DNA of 64,000 nt from Cellvibrionaceae bacterium (GTDB lineage Bacteria; Pseudomonadota; Gammaproteobacteria; Pseudomonadales; Cellvibrionaceae). Position 1 is the first letter of the stretch. Each line of letters opens with the position of its first letter. Positions 38,328-47,056 of the stretch are shown here, piece by piece. Under the pieces are notes generated by a model. It had not been told where the DNA came from and ran no database searches. It saw only the letters and a list, made by a program, of their open reading frames with translations. A program made the translations under genes and the position numbers. The stretch covers positions 21,882-85,881 of the forward strand of contig PANW01000075.1 in NCBI GenBank assembly GCA_002707785.1, given 5' to 3'.

Positions 38328-38852
38328 ATGGGAAAGTCTCTATCAATAGCTGCGTTGGCCTTGGCGGGTGTGGTGCTCAATGCTGGAATTTTTGTATCGC
38401 CGGTAGCAGCTGAAATGGATGTCGCACAGGCCAAGGCGTTAATCTCATCTGGAGACAAGCTTGAAACTATTCCTAAATCGATATGGAAGCAGCTGTTAAC
38501 GCCTGAGCAGTACGATATTTTGTGGAAGTCTGGAACCGAACGGCCCTTTACTGGCGATTTATTGAAAGAAAAGCGCAAGGGTGTTTTTGTGACGTCGGGT
38601 TGTCAGTTGCCGGTTTTTAGTTCAACGCACAAATTTAAATCAGGCACTGGCTGGCCGAGCTTTTGGGAGGTGTTTGACAGGGATAACGTTGTTCTCGAAG
38701 ATGACTATAGTTGGTACGGTGTTAAACGTATTGAAGTTAAATCAAAATGCGGTGAGCACTTAGGGCATGTGTTCGAGGACGGTCCTAAGCCGACCGGTTT
38801 ACGTTACTGCATTAACTCTGCCGCTCTAAAGTTCATTCCTGATGAGCCGTAA
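38328..38852 (+). CDS. msrB: exported peptide-methionine (R)-S-oxide reductase MsrB
   Basis: The 174-residue product starts with a signal peptide (IAALALAGVVLNAGIFVSPVAA) and then a complete MsrB domain: TGWPSFWEVFD, HLGHVFEDGPKPTGLRYCINSAALKF. The catalytic Cys is in RYCINS. It reduces methionine-R-sulfoxide in proteins, here predicted in the periplasm. The zinc CxxC pairs of E. coli MsrB are each reduced to one Cys (SGCQLP, SKCGEH), so structural zinc is unlikely. The usual resolving Cys before GWPSF is Thr. ATG 38328 is seven bases after GAGGGG; the upstream ATG 38307 lacks a site. Confidence 0.93.
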   Translation: MGKSLSIAALALAGVVLNAGIFVSPVAAEMDVAQAKALISSGDKLETIPKSIWKQLLTPEQYDILWKSGTERPFTGDLLKEKRKGVFVTSGCQLPVFSSTHKFKSGTGWPSFWEVFDRDNVVLEDDYSWYGVKRIEVKSKCGEHLGHVFEDGPKPTGLRYCINSAALKFIPDEP

Positions 38853-38946
38853 GAATTCTAGCTGGGCGCATGCTGGTCAGCGTTTGTGCGCGATGAGATC
38901 CCGTGTGTCACTATTGGTCTCGGCGCGCTTTGATTAGACGTTGGTG

Positions 38947-39477
38947 TTATTGGGCGTTTTCTATGGTTTCACGGATATAGCGAAATAACTTCCGCGAGGC
39001 ACTGGGTGGTTTTTGTTGGCTGATTTCTTTTTGGCTGTTGCGAATCAGTTGGCGCAAATGTTGAATCTCCGCGTGACCAAATTCACTCAGAAAGGCCTGT
39101 AGCGCCTGCTTGTCATCACTCAATAGGCGGTCACGCCACTGCTCGGTCTGATGTTGTACTTTGGTGTGCTGTTGGCCGATGGACATGATTTTATTGTAGG
39201 CGTCACGAATGCCGTCAATGTTGTCGTCCTGTCGCATGAGTTTGCCGATAAACTGCAGTTGGCGACGGCGTCCCTCTCGGTGCTTCATCGAGCGCGCTTC
39301 ATAGATAGCATCGGCCAATTCGCCTTCGATGGGAATACGCTCTATGTGCTTTTCACTGAGCTCCACGATTTTAGTGCCGAGTTCTTGCAGTTCGGTCATT
39401 TCCTTCTTGATGTCAGTCTTCGAACGGAAGTTCTCATCGTCAAAATCGTCTTTGGAAATATCGTCAAAATGGGACAT
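38947..39477 (-). CDS. darP: ribosome-associated protein DarP/YjgA (DUF615)
   Basis: This 176-residue, all-helical, charged protein matches DUF615: SKTDIKKEMTELQELGTKIVEL near the start and KHREGRRRQLQFIGKLMRQDD in the middle. DarP/YjgA binds 50S precursors late in assembly. It is convergent with msrB and lies downstream of mgtE on the minus strand. In related genomes it sits beside tldD/pmbA, which are absent here. Confidence 0.93.
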   Translation of the reverse strand: MSHFDDISKDDFDDENFRSKTDIKKEMTELQELGTKIVELSEKHIERIPIEGELADAIYEARSMKHREGRRRQLQFIGKLMRQDDNIDGIRDAYNKIMSIGQQHTKVQHQTEQWRDRLLSDDKQALQAFLSEFGHAEIQHLRQLIRNSQKEISQQKPPSASRKLFRYIRETIENAQ

Positions 39478-39538
39478 AAAAGTATCCAGTAATTCAAGGC
39501 CTGAGCCTTAGGCTCAGGAAGCGTTAAAAGTAGTTCAG

Positions 39539-40933
39539 CTAAGCATAAAAGTAGGTGGCGAGCCCTAGAAAGGCAAAAAAGCCAACCACGTCTGTAACTG
39601 TGGTTAGCGCGACGCTGCCGGCCAGTGCCGGGTCAATGTTCATGCTGCGCAAGGTAATCGGTAGTAAGGCTCCCGCAATGGCGGCGGTCAGTAGGTTGAT
39701 AATCATGGCGGCCGCAATGATGACGCCAATGATGTAATCGTTAAACCATAAGCCCGCGATGGATCCCATTAGGGCTGCCCACAGAAGGCTGTTCATCAAG
39801 CCGACTCGGAATTCCCGCGACAGCAACCAACTGATATTGTTGCGACCAATTTGACCCAGCGCCATACCGCGGATCACAACGGTCAGTGTTTGGCTGCCGG
39901 CGACCCCACCCATGCTGGCAACAATGGGCATAAGCACTGCCAGTGCGACCACCTTATCAATGGTGTCTTGGAACACATTGATCACGGCGGAGGCCAATAG
40001 GGCGGTGAGTAGATTGACCCCTAGCCATATCGCTCGGCGCGGTGCCGTGCGCATGACCGGAGCAAAGGTATCTTCCTCTTCGTCGAGGCCGGCCATACTC
40101 ATCAGTGAGTGGTCGGCGTCCTCTCGAATAACGTCGACCACGTCATCAATGGTGATTCGCCCCAAAACGAAACCGTCGTCATCGATAACCGGTGCCGAAA
40201 CCCAATTGTGCAGCTCAAACAGATTGGCCACTTCAGTGTCTGAAAGATGCGAAGGAATGGCCTCCACGTCGGTATTCATGATCTCACGCACGGTAATGCT
40301 GGTTGACGACGTCAACAGCTTTGACAGCGGTAGTAGACCGACAAACTGGCCCTTGCGATTGACCACAATGAGATTGTCGGTAGAGTCAGGCAGTTCTTCG
40401 TGGCGCCTCAGATAGCGCAGGACAACATCAAGGGTCAGGCGCGGGCGGATGGTGATGGTGTCAGTATCCATCATACCGCCGGCGGTATCTTCATCGAAAG
40501 AGAGTACCTGTTCGACTCTTGCTCGATCTTGTTCGCTCATGGCGAACAGAACTTCTCGGATAACTCGATCCGGAAGCTGCTGCAAGATATCGGCGAGATC
40601 GTCCGCGTCCATACCTTCGGTAATCTCTACGACTTCCGCCGTATCCATGCGGCGCAGAAATTGCCCCTGAATGTCATCGGACAGTTCCTGCAGTACGTCC
40701 CCCTCCAATTCCTTATCGATCAGTCGCCACAGAACTCGGCGGGAGGGTGGCGGGGAGGATTCCAGTAGGTGGGCGATTTCAGCGGCTTGCAAGCCATTGA
40801 GCATACGTCGCAGTTGAATAAAGGTACCGGATTCAAGAGCCTCATTGATTTCACCGAGCTGTGCTTGCGTAAGATCGAGCAGTTCTTCGGCGATTTGTGG
40901 CATAGGCGCTCTCTTCAATGCAGGTGCAGTCAT
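39539..40933 (-). CDS. mgtE: magnesium transporter MgtE
   Basis: The 464-residue protein has the MgtE N-terminal superhelix (about 20-140, LEGDVLQELSDDIQGQFLRRMD). Two CBS domains follow (about 145-270, VREIMNTDVEAIPSHLSDTEV) and five membrane helices (about 300-464), with AVLMPIVASMGGVAGSQT lining the Mg2+ pore. The CBS/N domains close the channel when cytoplasmic Mg2+ is high. It follows ptsO on the same strand after a 162-base gap with its own predicted promoter. Confidence 0.97.
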   Translation of the reverse strand: MTAPALKRAPMPQIAEELLDLTQAQLGEINEALESGTFIQLRRMLNGLQAAEIAHLLESSPPPSRRVLWRLIDKELEGDVLQELSDDIQGQFLRRMDTAEVVEITEGMDADDLADILQQLPDRVIREVLFAMSEQDRARVEQVLSFDEDTAGGMMDTDTITIRPRLTLDVVLRYLRRHEELPDSTDNLIVVNRKGQFVGLLPLSKLLTSSTSITVREIMNTDVEAIPSHLSDTEVANLFELHNWVSAPVIDDDGFVLGRITIDDVVDVIREDADHSLMSMAGLDEEEDTFAPVMRTAPRRAIWLGVNLLTALLASAVINVFQDTIDKVVALAVLMPIVASMGGVAGSQTLTVVIRGMALGQIGRNNISWLLSREFRVGLMNSLLWAALMGSIAGLWFNDYIIGVIIAAAMIINLLTAAIAGALLPITLRSMNIDPALAGSVALTTVTDVVGFFAFLGLATYFYA

Positions 40934-40954
40934 ACAGAGTGGTTATCGGCGTGT

Positions 40955-40983
40955 ATTCTAATCGTGAAGCGCGGGAGTTTCCA
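40955..40983 (-). promoter_or_regulatory. predicted mgtE promoter
   Basis: On the minus strand TGGAAA (40983-40978) and TAGAAT (40960-40955) are spaced by 17 bases and lie just upstream of the mgtE ATG at 40933. The remaining 40984-41095 bases show no magnesium riboswitch that could be recognised by eye. Confidence 0.45.
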
Positions 40984-41095
40984 GAAATGGCCGCTATTGT
41001 CTGTGTTTTTGAGGGAAGAGCCTCAACTTAAGGCGGCCTGTGGCGTTGCTCTTCGTATAAATGGCTGAGGTGGGCTCTAGGTATTGTGAGGGCGC

Positions 41096-41365
41096 TTATT
41101 CGTCTTCATTAAAGCGGTCATTGATCAGTGCGATTATGGCTCCCATGGCCTCTTCCTGATCTCGCCCTTCGACTTCAAGGGTAATTTCAGTACCCTGATT
41201 AGCGGCCAGCAGCATCAGAGACATAACGCTCTTGGCGTCGACCGACTTTCCGTTAAGGCCGACGTTGATGTTGCTGGAATAACGGGCAGCGGTGCTGGCG
41301 AATAAGGCCGCCGCTCGCGCGTGAAGCCCGAGCTTGTTGATGATGGTGACAGTTTCTATTGGCAT
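41096..41365 (-). CDS. ptsO: HPr-like phosphocarrier NPr of the nitrogen PTS
   Basis: From ATG 41365 the product is 89 residues, full length for NPr. The phospho-accepting His is in GLHARAAALFA and the Ser46-type loop is KSVMSLMLLAA. NPr passes phosphate from EI-Ntr to EIIA-Ntr (PtsN, encoded upstream). A longer open frame to 41497 overlaps rapZ and is not HPr-like. It is the last gene of rpoN-hpf-ptsN-rapZ-ptsO; no sugar PTS genes are present in the window. Confidence 0.95.
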   Translation of the reverse strand: MPIETVTIINKLGLHARAAALFASTAARYSSNINVGLNGKSVDAKSVMSLMLLAANQGTEITLEVEGRDQEEAMGAIIALINDRFNEDE

Positions 41366-41378
41366 GGCGGGTCCGATA

Positions 41379-42239
41379 TTATTTTTGTTTTTCCAGTTCG
41401 CGATGTCTGACTTGCGTGTTTTGGTAATCCCCTTTGAAGGCTTTATAGAGGCGTTCGCTGAGGTATACAGAGCGATGCTGCCCCCCAGTACAGCCAATCG
41501 CCACGGTAAAATAGCTGCGATTATTGGCGCTAAATTTGGGTAGCCAGCGTCGCAGGTATTGAGAAATATCGTCGTACATTTCGTTGACGTCTTCCTGGCC
41601 TTCGAGGAATTCGATCACTGGTTGATCTTGCCCGCTGTGGCTGCGCAGGTGGGGCTTCCAGTAGGGGTTGGGGAGACAGCGGACATCAAAGACCAGATCC
41701 ACGTCGACCGGTATGCCGCGTTTGAAGCCAAAGGATTGAAATTGCAGCGCCATGCCTAGCGACTCGTTGCCGACAATGCGCTGTTTTACCAAGTCGCGCA
41801 GTTGGTGCAGCGTGAGGCTGCTGGTGTCGATAGTGAGGTCGGCTGAGTTAGCAATGGGCTCGAGGTATTGGCGTTCCAGCGCGATGGCTTCTTTTAGATC
41901 GGTGGTCTCGCCGCTCAAAGGGTGCTTGCGGCGGGTCTCACTAAAGCGCTGTATGAGAATCGGGGAGCGAGCGTCAAGGAAGAGAATTTCGCAGCGCAAG
42001 CCTGGAATCTTTGCTTTCGAGAGCAGTTCAGGAAATTGTTGCAACTCTTGCCAAGTGTTGCGGGCATCGATGCTAACGGCAAATGACTGACTCTGCGGGT
42101 GCTGATCCAGCTGCTGCACCAGTGCGGGTAGCAGGGTCGCCGGTAAATTGTCTATACAGGTAAATCCCACGTCTTCGAGCACATGCAGTGCGGTACTCTT
42201 GCCTGAGCCAGAACGACCACTGATAACTACTAAGCGCAT
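41379..42239 (-). CDS. rapZ: RNase adapter protein RapZ
   Basis: The 286-residue protein has a Walker A at the N-terminus (GRSGSGKSTAL), a P-loop NTPase fold and the C-terminal GCTGGQHRSV region that binds small RNA or metabolite. RapZ delivers GlmZ to RNase E and senses glucosamine-6-phosphate in enterics. It lies 13 bases before ptsO and in the normal rpoN cluster. The 192 bases upstream to ptsN hold no recognised element. Confidence 0.97.
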   Translation of the reverse strand: MRLVVISGRSGSGKSTALHVLEDVGFTCIDNLPATLLPALVQQLDQHPQSQSFAVSIDARNTWQELQQFPELLSKAKIPGLRCEILFLDARSPILIQRFSETRRKHPLSGETTDLKEAIALERQYLEPIANSADLTIDTSSLTLHQLRDLVKQRIVGNESLGMALQFQSFGFKRGIPVDVDLVFDVRCLPNPYWKPHLRSHSGQDQPVIEFLEGQEDVNEMYDDISQYLRRWLPKFSANNRSYFTVAIGCTGGQHRSVYLSERLYKAFKGDYQNTQVRHRELEKQK

Positions 42240-42431
42240 AGCCTCACTCTTTCCTGTTTGGGACTGAAGTTAAAGGTACCTTACTTCAATGGGATTACAA
42301 AATTGTTCCGGTGCTGATATCGGTTGCGGCCTTGCTTTCAATAGGCTTTTATCTCTGCCCGATAGTGTCCGCAGTGGCTGTAATTGGCGTATCTCGGCAG
42401 AGGCTGGAGTCTAAGGCCTAAGTTGGGGCGT

Positions 42432-42899
42432 CTAGGCTGTCGCTCCAAGATCTTCGGCAATGGCCAGACTAAAGAGTGCTGTCTGGTCTTCCGCGCCACG
42501 CAAGGCGTTTAGGAATTCGGGGCGATTGAGGCGCTCTGCGATGGTTGCCAGTGTTTGCAGGTGAGCGTCATGGGCTTCTTCTGGGACGACAAGGGCGAAC
42601 AAAATGTCGACCGGCTGGCCGTCAATGGCATCATAATCGACGGGTTGGTTGAGGGTGATAAGCGCCCCGACAATGCCGGCACAGTTTTTGGTGCGGCAAT
42701 GAGGAATGGCAATCCCTTGGCCGAGACCGGTAGACCCCAAGCGTTCTCGGCCGGTGAAATTGATGAAAATTTCATCGGCATTGAGCGTCGGTTGGTCTTT
42801 GGCGATCAGCTGCGACAGGATTTCTAAGGCACGTTTTTTACTGCTGGCCTCAACACCGCATTGGGTGCGATGTTGGGACAAAAATGATCGTACTTGCAT
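42432..42899 (-). CDS. ptsN: PTS IIA-like nitrogen regulatory protein PtsN
   Basis: The 155-residue EIIA-Ntr has the phosphorylated His in GIAIPHCRTK and the typical VDILFALVVPEE segment. It is the terminal acceptor of the nitrogen PTS and controls potassium uptake and carbon/nitrogen balance in relatives. The start lies three bases after the hpf stop, so they are translated from one message. Confidence 0.96.
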   Translation of the reverse strand: MQVRSFLSQHRTQCGVEASSKKRALEILSQLIAKDQPTLNADEIFINFTGRERLGSTGLGQGIAIPHCRTKNCAGIVGALITLNQPVDYDAIDGQPVDILFALVVPEEAHDAHLQTLATIAERLNRPEFLNALRGAEDQTALFSLAIAEDLGATA

Positions 42900-42902
42900 A
42901 GT

Positions 42903-43196
42903 TTAGCGGTGGTGGTTTCGCATTTTTTCTTTGTGTTTGATGAGCTGTCGATCCAGCTTGTCGGCGAGCATATCTATGGCTGCGTACAAGTCTTCGGATT
43001 CGCTGTCAGCAAAGAAATCTTTGCCGCTCACATGGACTGAGGCTTCGGCCTTCTGGCGTAGTTTATCAACAGATAGTATGACGTTGGTACTGGTAATTCG
43101 ATCATGGTGCTTTTCGAGGCGATCTAGCTTGGCGTTGACGTAATTTTTTATTGCTGGTGTCAGGTCAACATGATGTCCGCTGATGTTGATTTGCAT
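42903..43196 (-). CDS. hpf: ribosome hibernation promoting factor, short form
   Basis: The 97-residue protein (MQINISGHHVDLTPAIKNYVNAKLDRLEKH) is the short HPF/YhbH type that binds the 30S decoding region and helps form inactive 100S ribosomes. It lacks the C-terminal dimerisation domain of long HPF. It lies between rpoN and ptsN as in enterics and pseudomonads. Confidence 0.95.
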   Translation of the reverse strand: MQINISGHHVDLTPAIKNYVNAKLDRLEKHHDRITSTNVILSVDKLRQKAEASVHVSGKDFFADSESEDLYAAIDMLADKLDRQLIKHKEKMRNHHR

Positions 43197-43327
43197 GCGT
43201 TGCTCCTCTTATTGTAGATAATCCAAAGCGCCGAAGCGTCTCGGGGCGATTGACAGTGCGGGGTGGCCCCTGCTGTCTCTCTGACCTATATCCTAGAGCG
43301 GTAAGCGCCTGATTCCATTGATTTAAA

Positions 43328-44830
43328 TCAGACCAAGCGCTTTCGCTCATTGGATGCGGGTATTGCTAGTGACTCTCTGTATTTGGCGATGGTACGTCGC
43401 GCGACTTTGATGCCTTGTTCGGCCAATAGTGCGGTAATTTTGCTGTCGCTGAGGGGTTTTTGTGGATTCTCCGCCGCTACCAGTTTCTTAATGATAGCTC
43501 GAATAGCGGTGGACGAGCACTCGCCACCTGAGTCGGTGCTGACATGGCTGGAGAAGAAATACTTGAGTTCAAAAATGCCCTGCGGGGTATGCATGTATTT
43601 CTGAGTGGTGACGCGAGAAATGGTGGACTCATGCATGCCGACGACTTCGGCAACATCGTGCAAAACCAAGGGTTTCATGGCTTCTGCACCGTAGTCGAGA
43701 AAGCCTCTTTGCTTTTCGACGATGCAGGTGGCGACTTTTAACAGGGTTTCATTGCGACTTTGCAGACTTTTCAAAAACCAGCGTGCCTCTTGCAGGTTGT
43801 CTTTCAGAAAGGTGTTGTCATTGCTGCTGTCCGCGCGCTTCACCATGGAGGCGTAAGTGTCGTTAATACGAAGCTTTGGCGCTATGTCGGGATTCAGATT
43901 CACGGTCCAGCGGTCGTCCTGCTTGGTGACAAAAACATCGGGCACTACATACTCTGTATCGCCGTTGTCTACGGCGTCGCCGGGGCGAGGATTGAGTTCT
44001 TGGATTAACAGGATGGTGTCTTTTAGCTGAGCTTCTTTGAGCTTGGCTCTGCGCATCAGTTGCTTGTAATCGCGACTCCCCAAGAGCGGTAGGTGATCCT
44101 TTACGATGAGTTTAGCATCATCCAGCAAAGGCGTGCCTTTTGGGAGCTGATTTAATTGAATGAGTAGGCATTCGCTTAGATCCTGACTGCATATACCGGG
44201 AGGATCAAATTGTTGCAATCGATGTAATACCGCCAGGACCTCGTCGAGCTCTAATTCCTCGAGTTCTTCGACTAGGCCTTCCCAGATTTCCTCTGCGCTC
44301 ATGCTCAGCATGCCCGAATCTTCAAGCGCATCGACGATCGATATGGCGATGACCTGATCGCGATCAGACATGGGGGTCAGGTTCAGTTGCCACATGATGT
44401 GCTGGTGCAGCGATTCGTCTCCGCCGCGGCGACTTTCGTAGTCGCTGTCATCCTGTTCTGGTGCCGCAAGTCCAGTGCCGCTGGTGCCGGATTGATAAAC
44501 ATCATCCCAGCTGGTGTCCACGGGGAGATCCTCGGGGATGGCTTCGTTCCAGTCTCCCTCGGCAGTCGATGCTTCTTGATTGTCTGTTTCGGTGGTTTCC
44601 GCTTGGGCAGTGGGGGCTTTTTCTTCTGGCTTTTCGGCCTGTGAGTTGGTGTCGGTAGGGGCGCTAGGTGCCTCATCTTCTCCGACTTCAAGCATGGGGT
44701 TTGAATCTAAGGCTTCTTGAATTTCAGCTTGCAGGTCCAGAGTGGATAACTGCAAGAGACGGATGGCCTGCTGCAGCTGCGGGGTCATGGTCAGCTGCTG
44801 ACCCATTTTGAGTTGTAACGACTGTTTCAT
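43328..44830 (-). CDS. rpoN: RNA polymerase sigma-54 factor
   Basis: The 500-residue sigma-54 has the Gln/Leu-rich activator-interacting region I ([20 protein letters not shown]) and an acidic, low-complexity linker (about 55-110). The core-binding domain and the C-terminal RpoN box [10 protein letters not shown], which contacts the -24 element, follow. The 283-base gap upstream to lptB contains a terminator-like hairpin, so rpoN probably has its own promoter. Confidence 0.97.
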   Translation of the reverse strand: MKQSLQLKMGQQLTMTPQLQQAIRLLQLSTLDLQAEIQEALDSNPMLEVGEDEAPSAPTDTNSQAEKPEEKAPTAQAETTETDNQEASTAEGDWNEAIPEDLPVDTSWDDVYQSGTSGTGLAAPEQDDSDYESRRGGDESLHQHIMWQLNLTPMSDRDQVIAISIVDALEDSGMLSMSAEEIWEGLVEELEELELDEVLAVLHRLQQFDPPGICSQDLSECLLIQLNQLPKGTPLLDDAKLIVKDHLPLLGSRDYKQLMRRAKLKEAQLKDTILLIQELNPRPGDAVDNGDTEYVVPDVFVTKQDDRWTVNLNPDIAPKLRINDTYASMVKRADSSNDNTFLKDNLQEARWFLKSLQSRNETLLKVATCIVEKQRGFLDYGAEAMKPLVLHDVAEVVGMHESTISRVTTQKYMHTPQGIFELKYFFSSHVSTDSGGECSSTAIRAIIKKLVAAENPQKPLSDSKITALLAEQGIKVARRTIAKYRESLAIPASNERKRLV

Positions 44831-45068
44831 GAAGACTACTTGTGTATTGCGGCACTAGTCATTAGTGCGTCTGTTACTTCTCACTGCACAGAGGTATTTC
44901 GGCGCAGTTGCGCTCTGCGTGGTGGCGGGCAGCTTGTACTAACTGGCGAGCCGAGTGTTTTTGAGCGCAGAGTCCATTCTGAAGATAAATAAAGTGTAGT
45001 CAGAGTAACCGCTTAGGGCAACACAAACAAGCAAGAATTATGCCTAATGCTATCTGTTTGATTTGAAA

Positions 45069-45113
45069 CAAAAAAAGGGAATTTGGTGCCACTCGGAGCC
45101 GAGTGTAGGCACA
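45069..45113 (-). terminator. terminator-like hairpin after lptB
   Basis: Read on the minus strand, CACTCG and CGAGTG enclose GCTC, with outer GTGC/GCAC pairing. A CTTTTTTTG tract follows 12 bases later. The T tract is displaced from the stem, so efficiency is uncertain. The rest of the lptB-rpoN gap (44831-45068) shows no gene. Confidence 0.5.
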
Positions 45114-45839
45114 CTATAAACTGAATTGGTGGCCGAGGTAAACCTCTCGGACTTTGCGGTTGTTGAGCACGGTTTCTGGTGTGCCCTCGGCAATGATATG
45201 CCCCTCGCTGACGATATAAGCTTTTTCGCAGATGTCGAGTGTCTCTCTGACATTGTGGTCGGTAATCAAAACGCCGATACCGCGATCTTTCAAATGTTGA
45301 ATGATCTGTTTGATGTCGTTCACCGAGATGGGGTCAACGCCGGCAAAAGGCTCATCCAGTAAAATGAAATCTGGATCAGTTGCCAGCGCGCGCGCGATCT
45401 CTACACGGCGACGTTCGCCGCCAGAGAGTGCCATGCCCAAGCTGTTGTGAATGTGGGTGATGTGGAACTCGCGCAGTAGCTTGTCGAGCTTCTCTAGGCG
45501 CTGTTTGCGATTGAGGTCTTTGCGGGTTTCAAGGATGCTGAGGATATTCTCTGCCACCGTGAGTTTGCGAAATACGGAGGCTTCCTGCGGCAGGTAGCCA
45601 ATGCCGGCTCTGGCTCGCCCGTGCATGGGCAGGTGGGTGAGGGATTTGTTGTCGATGGCGACCTCGCCTTGATCGGCGTCTACCAATCCGGCGATCATAT
45701 AGAAGCAGGTGGTTTTCCCGGCGCCGTTGGGGCCGAGCAGGCCGACAATCTGACCGCTGCTAACTGACATGGAAACATCGATAACCACTCGGCGATTTTT
45801 ATAACTTTTGGCCAGGTGTTGGGCGCGAAGAGTGGGCAT
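45114..45839 (-). CDS. lptB: LPS export ABC transporter ATP-binding protein LptB
   Basis: The 241-residue ATPase powers lipopolysaccharide extraction by LptFG. Motifs: Walker [18 protein letters not shown]-loop [15 protein letters not shown] signature [15 protein letters not shown], Walker [13 protein letters not shown]. It is the last of lptC-lptA-lptB. Confidence 0.98.
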   Translation of the reverse strand: MPTLRAQHLAKSYKNRRVVIDVSMSVSSGQIVGLLGPNGAGKTTCFYMIAGLVDADQGEVAIDNKSLTHLPMHGRARAGIGYLPQEASVFRKLTVAENILSILETRKDLNRKQRLEKLDKLLREFHITHIHNSLGMALSGGERRRVEIARALATDPDFILLDEPFAGVDPISVNDIKQIIQHLKDRGIGVLITDHNVRETLDICEKAYIVSEGHIIAEGTPETVLNNRKVREVYLGHQFSL

Positions 45840-45897
45840 GTGCGAATAAATTCCTTGCGAGTATCAGTGTTGTTTTTCGATGCTTGTCGGTTGCTGT

Positions 45898-46416
45898 TTA
45901 CTGTTTGCGCTTCGGTTGAATCACCATGTGAATGCGCTCGTCCTTGGCGTTGGACTTGTTGCCCTTGGCTTTAACCAGCGATTCTTTGATGTCGTAGTCG
46001 ATGCGCTTACCGGTCATGGTGGTGCCATCGTTTTGTCGAAGCGATGCGTTGTTGATGAGAAACAGTTTTTCGTTCTCAGGCATATATTCGATGGTGTCAC
46101 CTTTGGCGATCACCATTTGTTTTTCGACGGAGGGTTTTTGCTGATATTTAGCCGGTTGCCCAGTGGCGACAATTTTCTCAATTTCATTGTTGACGCTGTG
46201 GATAACCACTTTATCGGCATTGATGCGCAGTGTCCCTTGATCCATTTGTACGGAACCGGTGTAGATGGTGATTCCCTTTTTTTCGTTGCGCTCTGCACTG
46301 TCGGAGCTGATATGAATGGGTTTTTCGCGATCGCTAGGGAGAGCCCAAACAGTGGCGCTGACGCTAGTCATTAGTAGCGCGACGATCCCGTGCAGGATGA
46401 TAGATTTAGATTTCAT
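45898..46416 (-). CDS. lptA: LPS transport periplasmic protein LptA
   Basis: The 172-residue protein has a signal peptide (IVALLMTSVSATVWA) and an OstA-like beta-jellyroll with repeated short strands (IHISSDSAERNEKKGITIYTG). LptA molecules form the periplasmic bridge for LPS. The ATG overlaps the end of lptC by 11 bases. Confidence 0.96.
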   Translation of the reverse strand: MKSKSIILHGIVALLMTSVSATVWALPSDREKPIHISSDSAERNEKKGITIYTGSVQMDQGTLRINADKVVIHSVNNEIEKIVATGQPAKYQQKPSVEKQMVIAKGDTIEYMPENEKLFLINNASLRQNDGTTMTGKRIDYDIKESLVKAKGNKSNAKDERIHMVIQPKRKQ

Positions 46417-46990
46417 GAATGCCTCGAACGTTAGAAAGCAGTAGGATTTTATCTTGTTTTAAAAACGCCTTCATGCCCACGGCTTCGGTCTTGTTGCCTA
46501 GGCTGTCAATCATAACAGGTTTGCTGGTTTCGGCGTATTGCTGCTCAGGTTTGACGATTAAGTAGGGTGTTTTCAGCTCCGAGATCTTGCCCTGCGTGTC
46601 TTTTTGCCAGATGTGGACGTTGCCCCATAGGTGGATAATAGTACCGTTCTTCTTGGCTTTGCCTGAGTCGGCGGTTATTTTCCAGGGCGGCGCGCTGTCA
46701 GAGTGGAGTGTGAGCTGGGGTTGTTTGAGTTCGGTGTAATCTTTTGCGGTCGCGCGTTTGGGGTTGATTTGGAAGTGTCGACTTTCTTCGGCCTCAAACA
46801 CCGAGCTCAATTTGCCTTCCTCGTCATATTTTCGGTTGACGGCGTTATGCAGAATGTTGGTGGGGTAGGTGATTTTTTCGCTGGTTTCTTTCTTCGGTTT
46901 AAGAAAGTTCTGCGGTGGCGTGTCCCAAATCATCAGGAAAACCAGCGTCAGGATAATCAGTATCGCAGGCGCAAACCAGTTCTTAAGCAC
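46406..46990 (-). CDS. lptC: LPS export system protein LptC
   Basis: The 194-residue bitopic protein has one N-terminal helix (FAPAILIILTLVFLMIW) and an LptC periplasmic jellyroll (FEAEESRHFQINPKRATAKDYTEL-type strands) that passes LPS from LptBFG to LptA. The start is GTG 46990, seven bases after GGAGAG. Only 66 bases separate it from kdsD upstream, leaving no room for the usual intervening kdsC. Confidence 0.94.
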   Translation of the reverse strand: MLKNWFAPAILIILTLVFLMIWDTPPQNFLKPKKETSEKITYPTNILHNAVNRKYDEEGKLSSVFEAEESRHFQINPKRATAKDYTELKQPQLTLHSDSAPPWKITADSGKAKKNGTIIHLWGNVHIWQKDTQGKISELKTPYLIVKPEQQYAETSKPVMIDSLGNKTEAVGMKAFLKQDKILLLSNVRGIHEI

Positions 46991-47056
46991 GACCGCTCTC
47001 TCCTGCCGTGTGTATCAATTTGTCTGTTAATGGGGGCTGTGTCGAGATCATCAAGC

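Noticed and set aside
40984-41095. Magnesium riboswitch ahead of mgtE
   Set aside because: The sequence lacks the multi-helix pattern of the known M-box, as far as can be judged by eye.
46197-46205. DnaA-box-like TGTGGATAA
   Set aside because: It is single and inside lptA; another at 62876-62884 is inside sspB. No cluster, AT-rich region or dnaA gene suggests an origin.
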